Counted from the stretch's first letter, positions 35,857-46,217 are shown. The stretch: 64,000 nucleotides of DNA from Pseudooceanicola algae (GCF_003590145.2 NZ_CP060436.1:3364501-3428500); one strand, 5' to 3'. A program made the numbers and translations. Notes: generated from the sequence alone by a model not told the origin.

Positions 35857-37796
35857 GCGCGGCTCATCTTCTCGCGGTCGATGCGGGGGCGCAGGGCGCG
35901 CAGGCGTTTCTGCTGCTCGGCGATGTGCTCGCGATCCTTGGCCGGGTAGGCATCCAGTGGCGGGTCACCGTCGTAGATCGCCTGAAGCGTGATGTCGCGG
36001 GCGATCGGTGCGGCGACCGAGGACCCGCCACCGCCATGTTCCACCACCACGGCCACGGCGACCTTCGGGTTGTCATAGGGTGCGTAATCGACCCAAAGCG
36101 CATGGTCGCGGCGCTCCCAGGGCAGATCCGCGTTGGAGGTCACCCCCATGGCCCGCTCGGCGGCGGTGATGTTGCGGACCTGGCTTGTGCCGGATTTCCC
36201 GGCCATGCGCAGGTTCTCGGCAATCACGCGGGACCCGTAGCCGGTGCCCCGGCGGGCATTGGAGACCTCGAACATGCCTTCACGCACGGTCCGCAGGCTG
36301 CTTGCCGAAATGCCAAGGCTTTCGCCCGCGCCCGAGGGCTGTTCGACCCCGTCGATGGTCTTGATCAGCCGGGGCGTGACATTGTTGCCCGAGGCGATCC
36401 GCGCCGTCATCACGGCCAGTTGCATTGGCGAGGCCAGAACGAAGCCCTGCCCGATGGAAGAGTTCACCGTATCCCCGATCACCCATTCCTGACCGCGCAC
36501 TTCGCGCTTCCATTCCTTGGTGGGGGCCAGCCCCGTCGCCACCGCCGACATGGGCAGGTCATGCGGCACGCCGATGCCGAGGCGGCGGGCCATGTCTGAA
36601 ATCCGCTCGATTCCGACTTCCAGCGCCAGCTGGTAATAGAAGACGTCGCAGCTTTCGCGCAGCGAGCCGACGGTATTGAGCGAGCCATGCCCTCCGGACC
36701 GCCAGCAGTGGAACCTCCGGTTCGACACCTCGAGGTGGCCGTTGCAGTAATAGGTGTCGTGTTCGGTGATGACCCCGGCTTCCAGCCCCGCCAGCGCCAC
36801 GACCATCTTGAAGGTCGAGCCGGGCGGGTAGATCCCCTGCACGGTCTTGTTGGCCAGGGGGCGGAAGTTGTTGCCCGTCAACATGCGGTAATCGGCGACC
36901 GAGATCCCGCGCACGAAGAGGTTGGGATCGAAACTGGGGGCCGAGCCGATGGCCAGGATGTCGCCATTGGTGCAATCGATGACCACGGCGGCGGCGCTTT
37001 CTTCGCCAAGGCGGGCCTGGACGTAGTTCTGCAGCAGGTAATCGGTGGTCAGCTGGATATTTGCCCCGGCCTGGCCTTCGCGGCGGTCCAGTTCGCGCAT
37101 GACGCGGCCCACGGCATTGACCTCGACCCGCTTGGCGCCGGCCGAGCCGCGCAGGGAGTCCTCCATCTTGGCTTCCAGCCCGACCTTGCCGATCTGGAAG
37201 CGCGGGATCATCAGCACCGGGTCGGGATCCTCGATCTTGCCAAGGTCGTAATCCGACACCGGCCCGACATAGCCCACCACATGGGCGAAATCCTGATTCA
37301 GGGGATAATTGCGCGACAGGCCGACCTCGGGCGTGATGCCGGGCAGGGCGGGGGTGTTGACGGCAATGCGCGACACATCTGTCCAACTGACCCGGTCGGC
37401 GAGCGTGATCGGCAGGAAGGGGGCCGAGCGCTGCATTTCGGCGCGGGCGCGGGCGATGTCCTGTTCATCCAGGTGCACCAGTTGCGACAGGCGGTCGATG
37501 ACCGCATCCACGTCGCCGGCGTCCTCTTCGACCATGGTGATCCGGTAGGCCGGTTCATTGCTTGCGATGGCGATGCCGTTGCGGTCGAATATCTCGCCCC
37601 GCGACGGCGGGATCAGGCGCATGTTGATGCGGTTCTCTTCGGCCAGCATGCGGAACTGGTCGGCCTGATCCACCTGCAGGAAGCGCATGCGCCAGGCCAG
37701 CAACCCGACGAAGCCAAGCTGCATCCCGCCCAGCACCAGCGTGCGTCGTCCGATCCGCCGGGTCGAAACCTGGGTGTCCTTCGCGGTGCGTCTCAT
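35853..37796 (-). CDS. mrdA: Penicillin-binding protein 2 (peptidoglycan transpeptidase)
   Basis: A 647-residue class B PBP that cross-links peptidoglycan during elongation with RodA. A membrane helix lies at about residues 20-40 (TLVLGGMQLGFVGLLAW), then the dimerisation domain beginning RINMRLIPPSRGEIFDRNG. The transpeptidase motifs are S-x-x-K as PPGSTFKM (Ser near 327), S-x-N as SCD near 382 and K-S-G as GKSGTSQ near 535. I chose the ATG at 37796, preceded by AAAGGAAAAG; the frame extends 141 bases further with no typical start. Confidence 0.95.
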   Translation of the reverse strand: MRRTAKDTQVSTRRIGRRTLVLGGMQLGFVGLLAWRMRFLQVDQADQFRMLAEENRINMRLIPPSRGEIFDRNGIAIASNEPAYRITMVEEDAGDVDAVIDRLSQLVHLDEQDIARARAEMQRSAPFLPITLADRVSWTDVSRIAVNTPALPGITPEVGLSRNYPLNQDFAHVVGYVGPVSDYDLGKIEDPDPVLMIPRFQIGKVGLEAKMEDSLRGSAGAKRVEVNAVGRVMRELDRREGQAGANIQLTTDYLLQNYVQARLGEESAAAVVIDCTNGDILAIGSAPSFDPNLFVRGISVADYRMLTGNNFRPLANKTVQGIYPPGSTFKMVVALAGLEAGVITEHDTYYCNGHLEVSNRRFHCWRSGGHGSLNTVGSLRESCDVFYYQLALEVGIERISDMARRLGIGVPHDLPMSAVATGLAPTKEWKREVRGQEWVIGDTVNSSIGQGFVLASPMQLAVMTARIASGNNVTPRLIKTIDGVEQPSGAGESLGISASSLRTVREGMFEVSNARRGTGYGSRVIAENLRMAGKSGTSQVRNITAAERAMGVTSNADLPWERRDHALWVDYAPYDNPKVAVAVVVEHGGGGSSVAAPIARDITLQAIYDGDPPLDAYPAKDREHIAEQQKRLRALRPRIDREKMSRA

Positions 37797-37827
37797 GGCA
37801 GACAGCTTTTCCTTTGCGGGGCGCGGG

Positions 37828-38376
37828 TCATATCCGGTGCCCCAGGTTGTCGACTTCGCCCACGGCAGCGCGGCGCAGGCCGAAGAACAGGTTCGAAAAG
37901 ACCGAAGCCGCCGGATAGATCGCCACGGTGGCGACAAGCTGGCTGAGGGTCACGGCGATCTGCGGCCGGTCGAGAACGAACAGGACCAGCCCCAGGCGGT
38001 AACTGAGCAGGATCACCGCGCAGGTGACCGATGCGGCCAGCCATTCGGTCAGGAAGGTCCGTTCCCGCATGGCGCGGGAATAGCGTTTCAGCCGGTGGAT
38101 CAGGAACAGGCTCAGCGCGGCCAGCAGGCCGGGTGGGCGCATCAGCAGCAGGTCCGAGAACAGGAACAGCACTGCCAGCATGGGCGAGGGCACCAGTTCC
38201 GGCCGGCGGATGGCCCAGACCAGGGTCAGCGCCAGCATCAGGTCTGGCCCGGCCAGCAGGCGCGGCACGGTCTCCAGCGGCAGCAGGCTGAACATCATCA
38301 GCCCGATGTAAAGCGCGACAAAGGCCAGGCGCAGACCCATGATCCGGGGGACTGAGGCGCGGATCGCATCAGCCAT
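37828..38376 (-). CDS. mreD: Rod-shape determining protein MreD
   Basis: A 182-residue inner-membrane protein with about five helices. The start MADAIRASVPRIMG overlaps the end of mreC by eight bases. Hydrophobic blocks (LRLAFVALYIGLMMFSLLPLE, DLMLALTLVWAIRRPELVPSPMLAVLFLFSDLLLM) and the basic loop HRLKRYSRAMRERTF are typical of MreD. It helps join MreC/MreB to RodA and PBP2. Sequence is poorly conserved in the family, so position between mreC and mrdA carries much of the weight. Confidence 0.9.
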   Translation of the reverse strand: MADAIRASVPRIMGLRLAFVALYIGLMMFSLLPLETVPRLLAGPDLMLALTLVWAIRRPELVPSPMLAVLFLFSDLLLMRPPGLLAALSLFLIHRLKRYSRAMRERTFLTEWLAASVTCAVILLSYRLGLVLFVLDRPQIAVTLSQLVATVAIYPAASVFSNLFFGLRRAAVGEVDNLGHRI

Positions 38377-39328
38377 CCTGGGCGCCCTCCGCAAGGCCGG
38401 GGGCCGTTATGTCGCTGGCCTCGGGCAGGGCCACGGGACCGGCAATCCCCGGCCCCTGAAGCGGCGGCGGCGGCGGGGTGATCAGCCCGCCCGGTTCATG
38501 CAGCGCTTCGGTGCCGCGACTGCGCAGCACGCGCAGGAATTCGAGGCGTTCGTAATCCGCCGCCAGCCGGACCCGCAGGCGGCCGCTGGCGTCCTGGGCG
38601 ACATGGCCGACCAGCAGCCCGGCGGGAAAGACATCACCGTCGCCGGAGCTGACGACCCGGTCGCCGGGCCGCACAAGATCCGGGTTTTCGATGAAATCCA
38701 CCGGCGGGGCGGCGGTATTGTTGCCCATCACCATGCCATCCTGCCCCGATGGCTGGATCGAAACCGGCAGCCGCGACGAGGTATCGGTCAGCAGGATCAC
38801 CCGGCTGACCTCGGATCCCACACCCGAGATACGCCCAACCAGGCCGATGCCGTCCATTGCCGCCCAGCCATCGACGATCCCGTCGCGCACGCCGATGTTC
38901 AGCAGCACCGATTGCCGGTACGGAGAGCCTGAATCGGCCATCACCACCCCGGTCACATAGGTCAGCTGCGGATCGAGGCGGACGTTGTTTAGGTCCAGCA
39001 GCCGGGCGTTTTCCTGTTCCAGCTGCAGGGCGGCCTCTTTCCAGGCCTTCATCTGCTGCAATTCGCGGCGCAGTTCCTGGTTCTGATCGTGAATGCGGGC
39101 GTAGCTTTGGAAATCGCGGACCAGTTTCACCGCGCCGGTGACAGGGGCCATGGCCCAGTCCATCCCCGGCATCACCCGGTCGATCACATGCGACCGGAAC
39201 CGTTCGACCCGCGGGCTGTCGATGCGCCAGACCAGAAAGATCGCCACCAGCACCAGCACGGCGATCCCGGCCAGCAACCGGCGGATCGGGGTGACGTAGT
39301 CTTCGTCCTGTTGGCGATCCTTGGCCAT
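38369..39328 (-). CDS. mreC: Rod-shape determining protein MreC
   Basis: A 319-residue protein with one N-terminal membrane helix (LLAGIAVLVLVAIFLVW near 20), a coiled-coil stretch (RIHDQNQELRRELQQMKAWKEAALQLEQENARLLDL near 85-120) and a periplasmic beta domain (TGVVMADSGSPYRQSVLLNIGVRDGIVDGWAAMDGIGLVGRIS). It forms the periplasmic scaffold of the elongasome. The C-terminal 40 residues are Pro/Gly-rich and probably disordered. It is the second gene of the minus-strand operon, after mreB and a GC-rich hairpin. Confidence 0.95.
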   Translation of the reverse strand: MAKDRQQDEDYVTPIRRLLAGIAVLVLVAIFLVWRIDSPRVERFRSHVIDRVMPGMDWAMAPVTGAVKLVRDFQSYARIHDQNQELRRELQQMKAWKEAALQLEQENARLLDLNNVRLDPQLTYVTGVVMADSGSPYRQSVLLNIGVRDGIVDGWAAMDGIGLVGRISGVGSEVSRVILLTDTSSRLPVSIQPSGQDGMVMGNNTAAPPVDFIENPDLVRPGDRVVSSGDGDVFPAGLLVGHVAQDASGRLRVRLAADYERLEFLRVLRSRGTEALHEPGGLITPPPPPLQGPGIAGPVALPEASDITAPGLAEGAQDG

Positions 39329-39360
39329 GGGACTCCAAGCCGTTCAGGGGGTTAACGACT

Positions 39361-39387
39361 CCGACCCGGTGGGGCACACCGGGTCGG
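39361..39387 (-). terminator. Perfect GC-rich hairpin between mreB and mreC
   Basis: CCGACCCGGTG (39361-39371) and CACCGGGTCGG (39377-39387) form a perfect 11-bp stem with a 5-base loop. It lies in the 90-base gap, with no U-run on the mreB strand. It may be a partial terminator or RNase-resistant end that sets more mreB than mreC message. Confidence 0.55.
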
Positions 39388-39418
39388 GAAGAGAAGGCGT
39401 GCCGTCAGAGTGGTCGGC

Positions 39419-40573
<1,155 letters not shown>

Positions 40574-40676
40574 TCATTTCAGCGTCTTTTCGCCACGAAG
40601 CCGTGATTTCTCGGGGCTGACGGCGCGGGAACCGTCGGGGATTGAATGCGGGGCGGGCAGGGCGTATCGCCATGGC

Positions 40677-41465
40677 ATGTTATCTTATCAGCATATCTAT
40701 CATGCCGGGAATCCGGCCGATCTGCACAAGCATGCGCTTCTGGCGGTTATGCTGGCGCGCATGGTGGCCAAGCCCAAGCCGATGACCTATGTCGAGACCC
40801 ACGCCGGACGCGGTCTTTACGACCTCACGAGCGTCGAGGCCCGCAAGACCGGCGAAGCCGAGGCCGGCATCGGACGCCATGCCCACGCGTTTGCGCCCGA
40901 CCACCCCTATGCCATGGCGTTGCAGGCATTGAGGGCCGAAAAGGGCGCTTCTGCCTACCCCGGATCGCCACTGCTGGCGGCGGGGCTGCTGCGCGATTGC
41001 GACCGTCTGCATCTGGCCGAACTACATCCGCGCGAATATGCGGCGTTGCGTCAGGCCATGGGCCGGCAGGTGAGTCTGGGTCAGGCCCTGCTGCACCGTC
41101 AGGACGGCTTTGCCATGGCGCAATCGGTCTGCCCGCCCGACCCGAGGCGCGGGCTGATCCTGATTGATCCGTCCTACGAGGTGAAGGCCGATTACGATGC
41201 GATCCCCGGTTTCGTGAAGACGCTGCATCGCAAGTGGAATGTCGGTGTGATCGCCCTGTGGTACCCGATCCTGCGCGATGGTCGGCACAAGGATATGCTC
41301 ACGGCGCTGGAGGCGCTCGACCTGCCCGTCGTGCTGCGCAGCGAACTGACCTTTCCACCCGTGCGCGCTGGACATGGCATGGTCGGCAGCGGCATGTTCA
41401 TCGTCAACACGCCCTTCGGGACCGAGGACGAGGCGGCGCGGTTGCGCGGGCTTTTCGCCGGGTAG
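40677..41465 (+). CDS. rlmJ: 23S rRNA (adenine(2030)-N6)-methyltransferase RlmJ
   Basis: A 262-residue SAM-dependent enzyme that methylates A2030 of 23S rRNA. The start MLSYQHIYHAGNPADLHKHALLA is the RlmJ/YhiR signature, THAGRGLYDL the SAM loop near 42 and LILIDPSYEVKADYD near 160 the catalytic DPPY-like motif. The ending SGMFIVNTPFGTEDEA is also typical. It is divergent from mreB. A hairpin follows its stop. Confidence 0.94.
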   Translation: MLSYQHIYHAGNPADLHKHALLAVMLARMVAKPKPMTYVETHAGRGLYDLTSVEARKTGEAEAGIGRHAHAFAPDHPYAMALQALRAEKGASAYPGSPLLAAGLLRDCDRLHLAELHPREYAALRQAMGRQVSLGQALLHRQDGFAMAQSVCPPDPRRGLILIDPSYEVKADYDAIPGFVKTLHRKWNVGVIALWYPILRDGRHKDMLTALEALDLPVVLRSELTFPPVRAGHGMVGSGMFIVNTPFGTEDEAARLRGLFAG

Positions 41466-41478
41466 GGGGCCAGCCCCC

Positions 41479-41530
41479 AAGGCTCGGGGTGCCGAGCCTT
41501 CCCCCGGAGTATTTTCGGCCAGATGACAGG
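41479..41530 (+). terminator. rlmJ: Hairpin after rlmJ with adjoining repeat-like segment
   Basis: AAGGCTCGG (41479-41487) and CCGAGCCTT (41492-41500) form a perfect 9-bp stem with a 4-base loop. It is followed by CCCCCGGAGTATTTTCGGCC (41501-41520), which resembles the core of the interspersed element and gives a short TATTTT tract. Confidence 0.6.
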
Positions 41531-41539
41531 AGCCCTGTG

Positions 41540-42082
41540 ATGACCGAGTTCGACAAGATGATGGCGGGGGAATGGTACAATGCGCTGGATCCCGCGCTGG
41601 AAAGGCGGCGCCAGGCTGCGCGGGTGGTCGAGCATCAGCACAACAGCACGCATCCGGACCGGCGCGGGGCGATCGGGGCCGGGTTGCGGGCGATCTTTGC
41701 GGAAGTTGGCGAAGGGGCCTGCATCGAGGCGCCGTTTCACATCGCCTACGGGTTCAATATCCGGCTTGGGGCGGGATGCTATCTGAATGCGAACTGCGTG
41801 ATCCTGGATTCCGCACCGGTGACCATCGGGGCGCGGTGCCTGCTTGGGCCGGGGGTCAAGATCTGCTGCCCGGATCATCATCGCGACCCGGTGCAGCGCA
41901 GTCAGGGGCTGGAGATCGCCCGGCCGGTGGTTCTGGAACCCGACGTCTGGCTGGCGGCTGGGGTGATCGTCTGTGGCGGTGTCACTATCGGGGCGGAGGC
42001 CATCGTCGGTGCGGGTTCGGTCGTCACCCGCGACGTGGCGCCGGGGGCGAAGGTGGCCGGGGTGCCGGCGCGCGCGATCTGA
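41540..42082 (+). CDS. Maltose/galactoside-type O-acetyltransferase (NodL/LacA family)
   Basis: A 180-residue left-handed beta-helix acyltransferase. The N-terminal MTEFDKMMAGEWYNALDPALERRRQAARVV is the Mac domain, and the rest consists of hexapeptide turns (IRLGAGCYLNANCVIL; VTIGARCLLGPGVKIC), with the catalytic His in CCPDHHRDPVQR near 115. It should transfer acetyl from acetyl-CoA to a sugar. The ATG at 41540 has AGGAG upstream; the frame extends left only as a shadow of rlmJ. Confidence 0.9.
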   Translation: MTEFDKMMAGEWYNALDPALERRRQAARVVEHQHNSTHPDRRGAIGAGLRAIFAEVGEGACIEAPFHIAYGFNIRLGAGCYLNANCVILDSAPVTIGARCLLGPGVKICCPDHHRDPVQRSQGLEIARPVVLEPDVWLAAGVIVCGGVTIGAEAIVGAGSVVTRDVAPGAKVAGVPARAI

Positions 42083-42158
42083 TCCCCGATCCGGTCTTGC
42101 GCCCGCATCGCGAAGCGGGCTTTCTGCGCCGGGGAGGCGACAGCAAGCAGGAGAGCCC

Positions 42159-42716
42159 ATGCGTGGTAAGATCACACGGCAAGCGACGCGGATTGCCTAC
42201 AAGAACAACTGGATGACGGTCCACGAAGACGATGTGACCTTTCCCAACGGGCACCAGAGCATCTTTGGCGTCGTCGAAAAACCCGATTTCGTCGCGGTGA
42301 TTCCGGTCGATGCAGAGGGGCGGATCCATCTGGTCAGCCAGTACCGCTATGCGGTTTCGACCCGGACCTGGGAGATCCCGCAGGGCGCCTGGCCCAACCG
42401 CCCGGATGCGCCGCCCGAGGAGGTGGCCCGAGGAGAATTGCGCGAGGAAACCGGCTTTCGCGCCGCCAGCATGGAGTTGCTGGGCCGCATGTACCAGGCT
42501 CCGGGTCTCTCGACGCAAAGCTGCCATCTGTACCTCGCCACGGGCCTGACGGCGGGCGAGACGGAGCGCGAAGTGACCGAGAGCGATATGGAATGCGCCG
42601 GTTTCACGCTGGCGCAATTGCGCGGGATGATCGCGGCGGGCGAAATCATGGATGGCACCAGCATGGCGGCCTTCGGGATGCTGGCGCTTCAGGGGCGGCT
42701 CGACAGCCTCGGCTGA
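42159..42716 (+). CDS. NUDIX hydrolase, ADP-ribose pyrophosphatase-like
   Basis: A 185-residue NUDIX protein. The NUDIX box covers about residues 75-97 (GAWPNRPD... EEVARGELREETGF) with the metal-binding REETG. The N-terminal part (TVHEDDVTFPNGHQSIFGVVEKPDFVAVIPVD) matches NudF-like ADP-sugar pyrophosphatases. AGCAGGAG precedes the ATG at 42159. Likely substrate is an ADP- or other nucleoside-diphosphate sugar; the exact one cannot be read. Confidence 0.9.
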   Translation: MRGKITRQATRIAYKNNWMTVHEDDVTFPNGHQSIFGVVEKPDFVAVIPVDAEGRIHLVSQYRYAVSTRTWEIPQGAWPNRPDAPPEEVARGELREETGFRAASMELLGRMYQAPGLSTQSCHLYLATGLTAGETEREVTESDMECAGFTLAQLRGMIAAGEIMDGTSMAAFGMLALQGRLDSLG

Positions 42717-42808
42717 GGACGGAGTGTTGGGCTGCGGTGGCCCTTGTCGGACGGGCCGGCGGCGCTATTGTCGCAACAGGCGCCGGGCAGCACGCGCAAG
42801 GGGGATAC

Positions 42809-43768
42809 ATGAGCGGATTACTGGCACTTCTTGACGACGTGGCGGCCATCGCCAAGCTGGCGGCGACCTCGGTCGATGATGCCTTCGGGCAAGCGATGAA
42901 GGCGTCCTCCAAGGCGGCGGGGGCGGTCATCGACGATGCGGCCGTGGCGCCGAAATATGTTCAGGGCTTTTCCGCCGCGCGGGAACTGCCGATCGTCGGG
43001 AAGATTGCGCTCGGCTCGCTGCGCAACAAGGCGCTGTTGCTGCCGGGGCTGCTGTTGTTGTCCTATTTCCTGCCGCAGGCGATTGCGCCGCTGCTGATGC
43101 TGGGCGGGGCCTATCTGTGTTTCGAGGGGGCCGAGAAGGTCTGGCATGTGCTCAGTCCGGGCCATCATGATCTGGCCGAGGCGGTCGAGCGCAAGAAGGC
43201 GGATCCGCATCTTGAGAAAAAGAAGGTGAGCGGCGCGATCAAGACGGATTTCATCCTGTCCGCCGAGATCATGACGATCACCCTTTCGGCCCTGCCCGAG
43301 GGCCAGTCGATCTGGGTGGAGGCCGGGGCGCTGGCGATTGCCGGTCTGCTGATCACCTTCGTGGTCTATGGCGCCGTGGCGCTGATCGTGAAGGCGGATG
43401 ACCTTGGCCTGGCGATGGCGCAGCATGGCCGCCTGGGTCTGACCCGCGGCCTCGGCCGGCTGATCGTCAAGGGCATGCCGACCTTCCTGAGCGCGCTGAC
43501 GATCGTCGGTACCGCCGCGATGATCTGGGTTGGTGGCTCGATCATTGTGCACGGCGTTTCCGAGATGGGCTGGCATCTGCCCGAAGAGATGATCCACCAT
43601 GCCTCGGAAGTCGTGTCGCAAGGGCTTGAGACGGGTCGGGCCGCTGTCGCCTGGGTGGTGACGGCCTTCCTGGACGGAGTGCTGGGGCTGGCGCTTGGCG
43701 CGGTGATTGTGGCGGGTTGGAGCCTGATATCCGGCGTGTTCTCGAAGGGGCATGGCAAGGCGTCCTGA
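42809..43768 (+). CDS. DUF808-family inner-membrane protein (YedI-like)
   Basis: A 319-residue multi-helix membrane protein. The N terminus MSGLLALLDDVAAIAKLAATSVDD and the segment LPIVGKIALGSLRNKALLLPGLLLLSYFLP are characteristic of DUF808/YedI. About six to seven hydrophobic segments follow. The function of the family is unknown. The ATG at 42809 has AAGGGGG upstream. It stands alone on the plus strand between the NUDIX and nuclease genes. Confidence 0.9.
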   Translation: MSGLLALLDDVAAIAKLAATSVDDAFGQAMKASSKAAGAVIDDAAVAPKYVQGFSAARELPIVGKIALGSLRNKALLLPGLLLLSYFLPQAIAPLLMLGGAYLCFEGAEKVWHVLSPGHHDLAEAVERKKADPHLEKKKVSGAIKTDFILSAEIMTITLSALPEGQSIWVEAGALAIAGLLITFVVYGAVALIVKADDLGLAMAQHGRLGLTRGLGRLIVKGMPTFLSALTIVGTAAMIWVGGSIIVHGVSEMGWHLPEEMIHHASEVVSQGLETGRAAVAWVVTAFLDGVLGLALGAVIVAGWSLISGVFSKGHGKAS

Positions 43769-43893
43769 GCTGGCGAACCCTGTAGCTGCTGTCCCTGTTG
43801 CGACAAGATCGGGGGAAGCACGTGGGAAAAGGCAGGCACTTCTGCTTTCCTAAACCTTTGGACATCCGCACGTAATCTCCTTAAGGTTGTGCG

Positions 43894-44475
43894 ATGCTTA
43901 AGGTCCTGCTTCGCCTGTTTCGTCCTGCCCCCACCAAGAGTTCCCGTCGGCGCCGTGAAGCCGCGGGACCTGATAGAGCGCCCGCGCCCGTCCGTAAACT
44001 TCCGGTCAAGGCGGCACGTCCGGAAGATCCGCCAAGGGGCATCCCATCTCCGGCAGTGCTGAAGGGCAAATGCTACGTGATTGACGGCGATACCGTGGTG
44101 ATCAGCGGAACCCGGATCAGGATCGCCGGGATCGATGCGCCGGAGCTGGATCACCCCTGGGGGAAAAAGGCGAAGTTTACCCTGATCGGCCTCTGCAAGG
44201 GGCAGATCATCACGGCGACCCTGAGCGAAGAGATGTCGTACGACCGGGTGGTTGCCACATGCCATCTGCAGGATGGCACGGACCTTGCAGCCCGGTTGGT
44301 GGAGGAGGGTCTTGCGCTCGACTGGCCGAAGTTTTCGGGCGGGGCCTATCGTCATCTGGAACCCCCCGGCGTGCGGCGCAAGCTGTGGCGGGCGGCTGCC
44401 CGACAGCAGGGACGGATGAAGCCGGCGGAGTCCGATCAGCAGCCCGAGAAGCTGGCCAGCGAGGTCAGCAAATGA
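43894..44475 (+). CDS. Thermonuclease-family (SNase-like) protein
   Basis: A 193-residue protein. The first 50 residues are basic and Pro-rich (RPAPTKSSRRRREAAGPDRAP), with no clear signal peptide. The SNase fold follows: CYVIDGDTVVISGTRIRIAGIDAPELD with the Asp and Arg of the active site and the IDAPE loop, then MSYDRVVATCHLQDGTDLAARLVEEGLAL with the second catalytic Arg. Its target nucleic acid and location are uncertain. It is convergent with leuA, separated by a strong terminator. Confidence 0.88.
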   Translation: MLKVLLRLFRPAPTKSSRRRREAAGPDRAPAPVRKLPVKAARPEDPPRGIPSPAVLKGKCYVIDGDTVVISGTRIRIAGIDAPELDHPWGKKAKFTLIGLCKGQIITATLSEEMSYDRVVATCHLQDGTDLAARLVEEGLALDWPKFSGGAYRHLEPPGVRRKLWRAAARQQGRMKPAESDQQPEKLASEVSK

Positions 44476-44504
44476 CGGCCCGCCACAGGCATCGCGCAAA
44501 TGAA

Positions 44505-44542
44505 TGCAAAACGGCCCCGAAGTGCTTCGGGGCCGTTTCTGG
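44505..44542. terminator. Bidirectional terminator between the nuclease gene and leuA
   Basis: AAACGGCCCCGAAG (44509-44522) and CTTCGGGGCCGTTT (44525-44538) form a perfect 14-bp stem with a 2-base loop, flanked by A-runs on the left and TTTCT on the right. It should stop both convergent genes. Confidence 0.88.
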
Positions 44543-44565
44543 TTGGGTTGATTGTCAGGCGCGGC

Positions 44566-46134
44566 CTAGCCGGCGTCCTTGTAGCTGATCTCGCGCGTGT
44601 CGCCGCCGGCGGCGACCTTGTCGCGGCGCACCAGGATGCGGTTCAGGGCGTGGACATAGGCCTTGACCGAAGCCACGACCGTGTCGGTATCCGCGTTGGA
44701 ACCGGTGACGATGCGCCCGTCCTCGTTCAGCCGGACCGAGACGGTGGCCTGGGCATCGGTGCCTTCGGTCACGGCGGAGACCTGATAAAGCTCGAGCTTG
44801 GCGCTATGCGGGAAGATCTCCTTCACCGCGTTGAAGGCGGCATCGACTGGGCCGTCGCCGGTGGTCTTGGCGCGGCATTCGGTGCCGTCGACGATCATCA
44901 CCATCTCGGCGGACTGACCGCCGGTGCCGCAGATCACGGTCAGTTCCTTCAGGGCGATGCGGTCGGGGGTCGCATCGTCGGACACCCGCACCAGCGCGAT
45001 GAGGTCGTCGTCGTAGACTTCCTTCTTGCGGTCGGCGAGTTCCTTGAAGCGCAGGAAGACATCGGCAAGCTGGTTATCGGCAAGCTCGATCCCGAGTTCG
45101 TTGAGCTTGGAGCGCAGGGCAGCGCGGCCCGAATGCTTGCCCATGACGAGCGAGGTCGCGGCAAGGCCGACATCCTCGGGGCGCATGATCTCGAAGGTTT
45201 CGGCGTTCTTGAGCATGCCGTCCTGGTGGATCCCGCTTTCATGAGCGAAGGCGTTCTTGCCCACGATGGCCTTGTTGAACTGCACCGCAAAGCCCGAGAC
45301 GGCGGCGACGCGACGCGAGATGTTCATGATCTTCGTGGTGTCGATGCGGGTGCCCCATGGCATGATGTCGTTGCGCACCTTGAGCGCCATCACGACCTCT
45401 TCCAGGGCGGTATTGCCGGCCCGTTCTCCGAGGCCGTTGATGGTGCATTCGATCTGGCGTGCGCCGGCTTCCACGGCGGCAAGGCTGTTGGCCGTCGCCA
45501 TGCCGAGGTCGTTGTGGCAATGGGTGGCAAAGACGACCTCGTCCGCGCCGGGCACCTTTTCCAGAAGCATCCGGATCAGGTCGGCGCTTTCACGCGGGGC
45601 GGTATAGCCGACGGTGTCGGGGATGTTGATCGTCGTCGCCCCGGCGCGAATCGCGATTTCGACCGTGCGGCAGAGGTAATCGTGTTCCGTGCGGGTCGCA
45701 TCCATCGGAGACCACTGGATATTGTCGCAGAGGTTGCGCGCATGGGTCACGGTGTCATGGATCCGCTCGGCCATCTGATCCTTGTCGAGGTTGGGAATCG
45801 CGCGGTGCAGCGGCGAGGTGCCGATGAAGGTATGGATGCGCGGTTGGGCGGCGTGTTTCACGGCCTCCCAGCAGCGGTCGATATCCTTGAAGTTGGCACG
45901 TGACAGGCCGCAGATCACCGAATTCTTCGAGCGTTTCGAGATTTCGGAAACCGCGTTGAAATCGCCTTCGGAGGCGATGGGAAAGCCTGCTTCGATCACG
46001 TCCACGCCCATTTCGTCGAGAAGCGAGGCGATCTCGAGCTTCTCTTCATGGGTCATGGTGGCGCCGGGGGATTGTTCACCGTCGCGCAGGGTGGTGTCGA
46101 AGATGATGACGCTGTCTTGCGATGGATTGGTCAT
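44566..46134 (-). CDS. leuA: 2-isopropylmalate synthase
   Basis: A 522-residue enzyme that joins acetyl-CoA and 2-oxoisovalerate in the first step of leucine synthesis. The TIM-barrel starts FDTTLRDGEQSPGATMTHEEKL, with the metal-binding HCHNDLGMATANSLAAVEAGA near 205. A C-terminal LeuA regulatory domain (from about 390; YQVSAVTEGTDAQATVSVRL) binds leucine for feedback control. The gene is preceded by an 84-base leader ORF ending in leucine codons and by competing hairpins, suggesting attenuation. It is convergent with the nuclease gene. Confidence 0.97.
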   Translation of the reverse strand: MTNPSQDSVIIFDTTLRDGEQSPGATMTHEEKLEIASLLDEMGVDVIEAGFPIASEGDFNAVSEISKRSKNSVICGLSRANFKDIDRCWEAVKHAAQPRIHTFIGTSPLHRAIPNLDKDQMAERIHDTVTHARNLCDNIQWSPMDATRTEHDYLCRTVEIAIRAGATTINIPDTVGYTAPRESADLIRMLLEKVPGADEVVFATHCHNDLGMATANSLAAVEAGARQIECTINGLGERAGNTALEEVVMALKVRNDIMPWGTRIDTTKIMNISRRVAAVSGFAVQFNKAIVGKNAFAHESGIHQDGMLKNAETFEIMRPEDVGLAATSLVMGKHSGRAALRSKLNELGIELADNQLADVFLRFKELADRKKEVYDDDLIALVRVSDDATPDRIALKELTVICGTGGQSAEMVMIVDGTECRAKTTGDGPVDAAFNAVKEIFPHSAKLELYQVSAVTEGTDAQATVSVRLNEDGRIVTGSNADTDTVVASVKAYVHALNRILVRRDKVAAGGDTREISYKDAG

Positions 46135-46165
46135 GTGATGTCTCTTTCTATTCTCCAGATGCCTT

Positions 46166-46217
46166 GGCGCGAGAGGCTGATCCCCTGAGCAGGTCGCGCC
46201 GCAACGGCACCGCTCAG
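46166..46217 (-). promoter_or_regulatory. Two mutually exclusive hairpins between the leader peptide and leuA
   Basis: Hairpin A pairs CTGAGC (46185-46190) with GCTCAG (46212-46217), with an inner GCCG/CGGC stem. Hairpin B pairs GGCGCGA (46166-46172) with TCGCGCC (46194-46200). They share bases, so only one can form. Hairpin A starts within the leader stop codon region. No U-run follows either, so control may be through leuA initiation or Rho rather than intrinsic termination. Confidence 0.5.
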
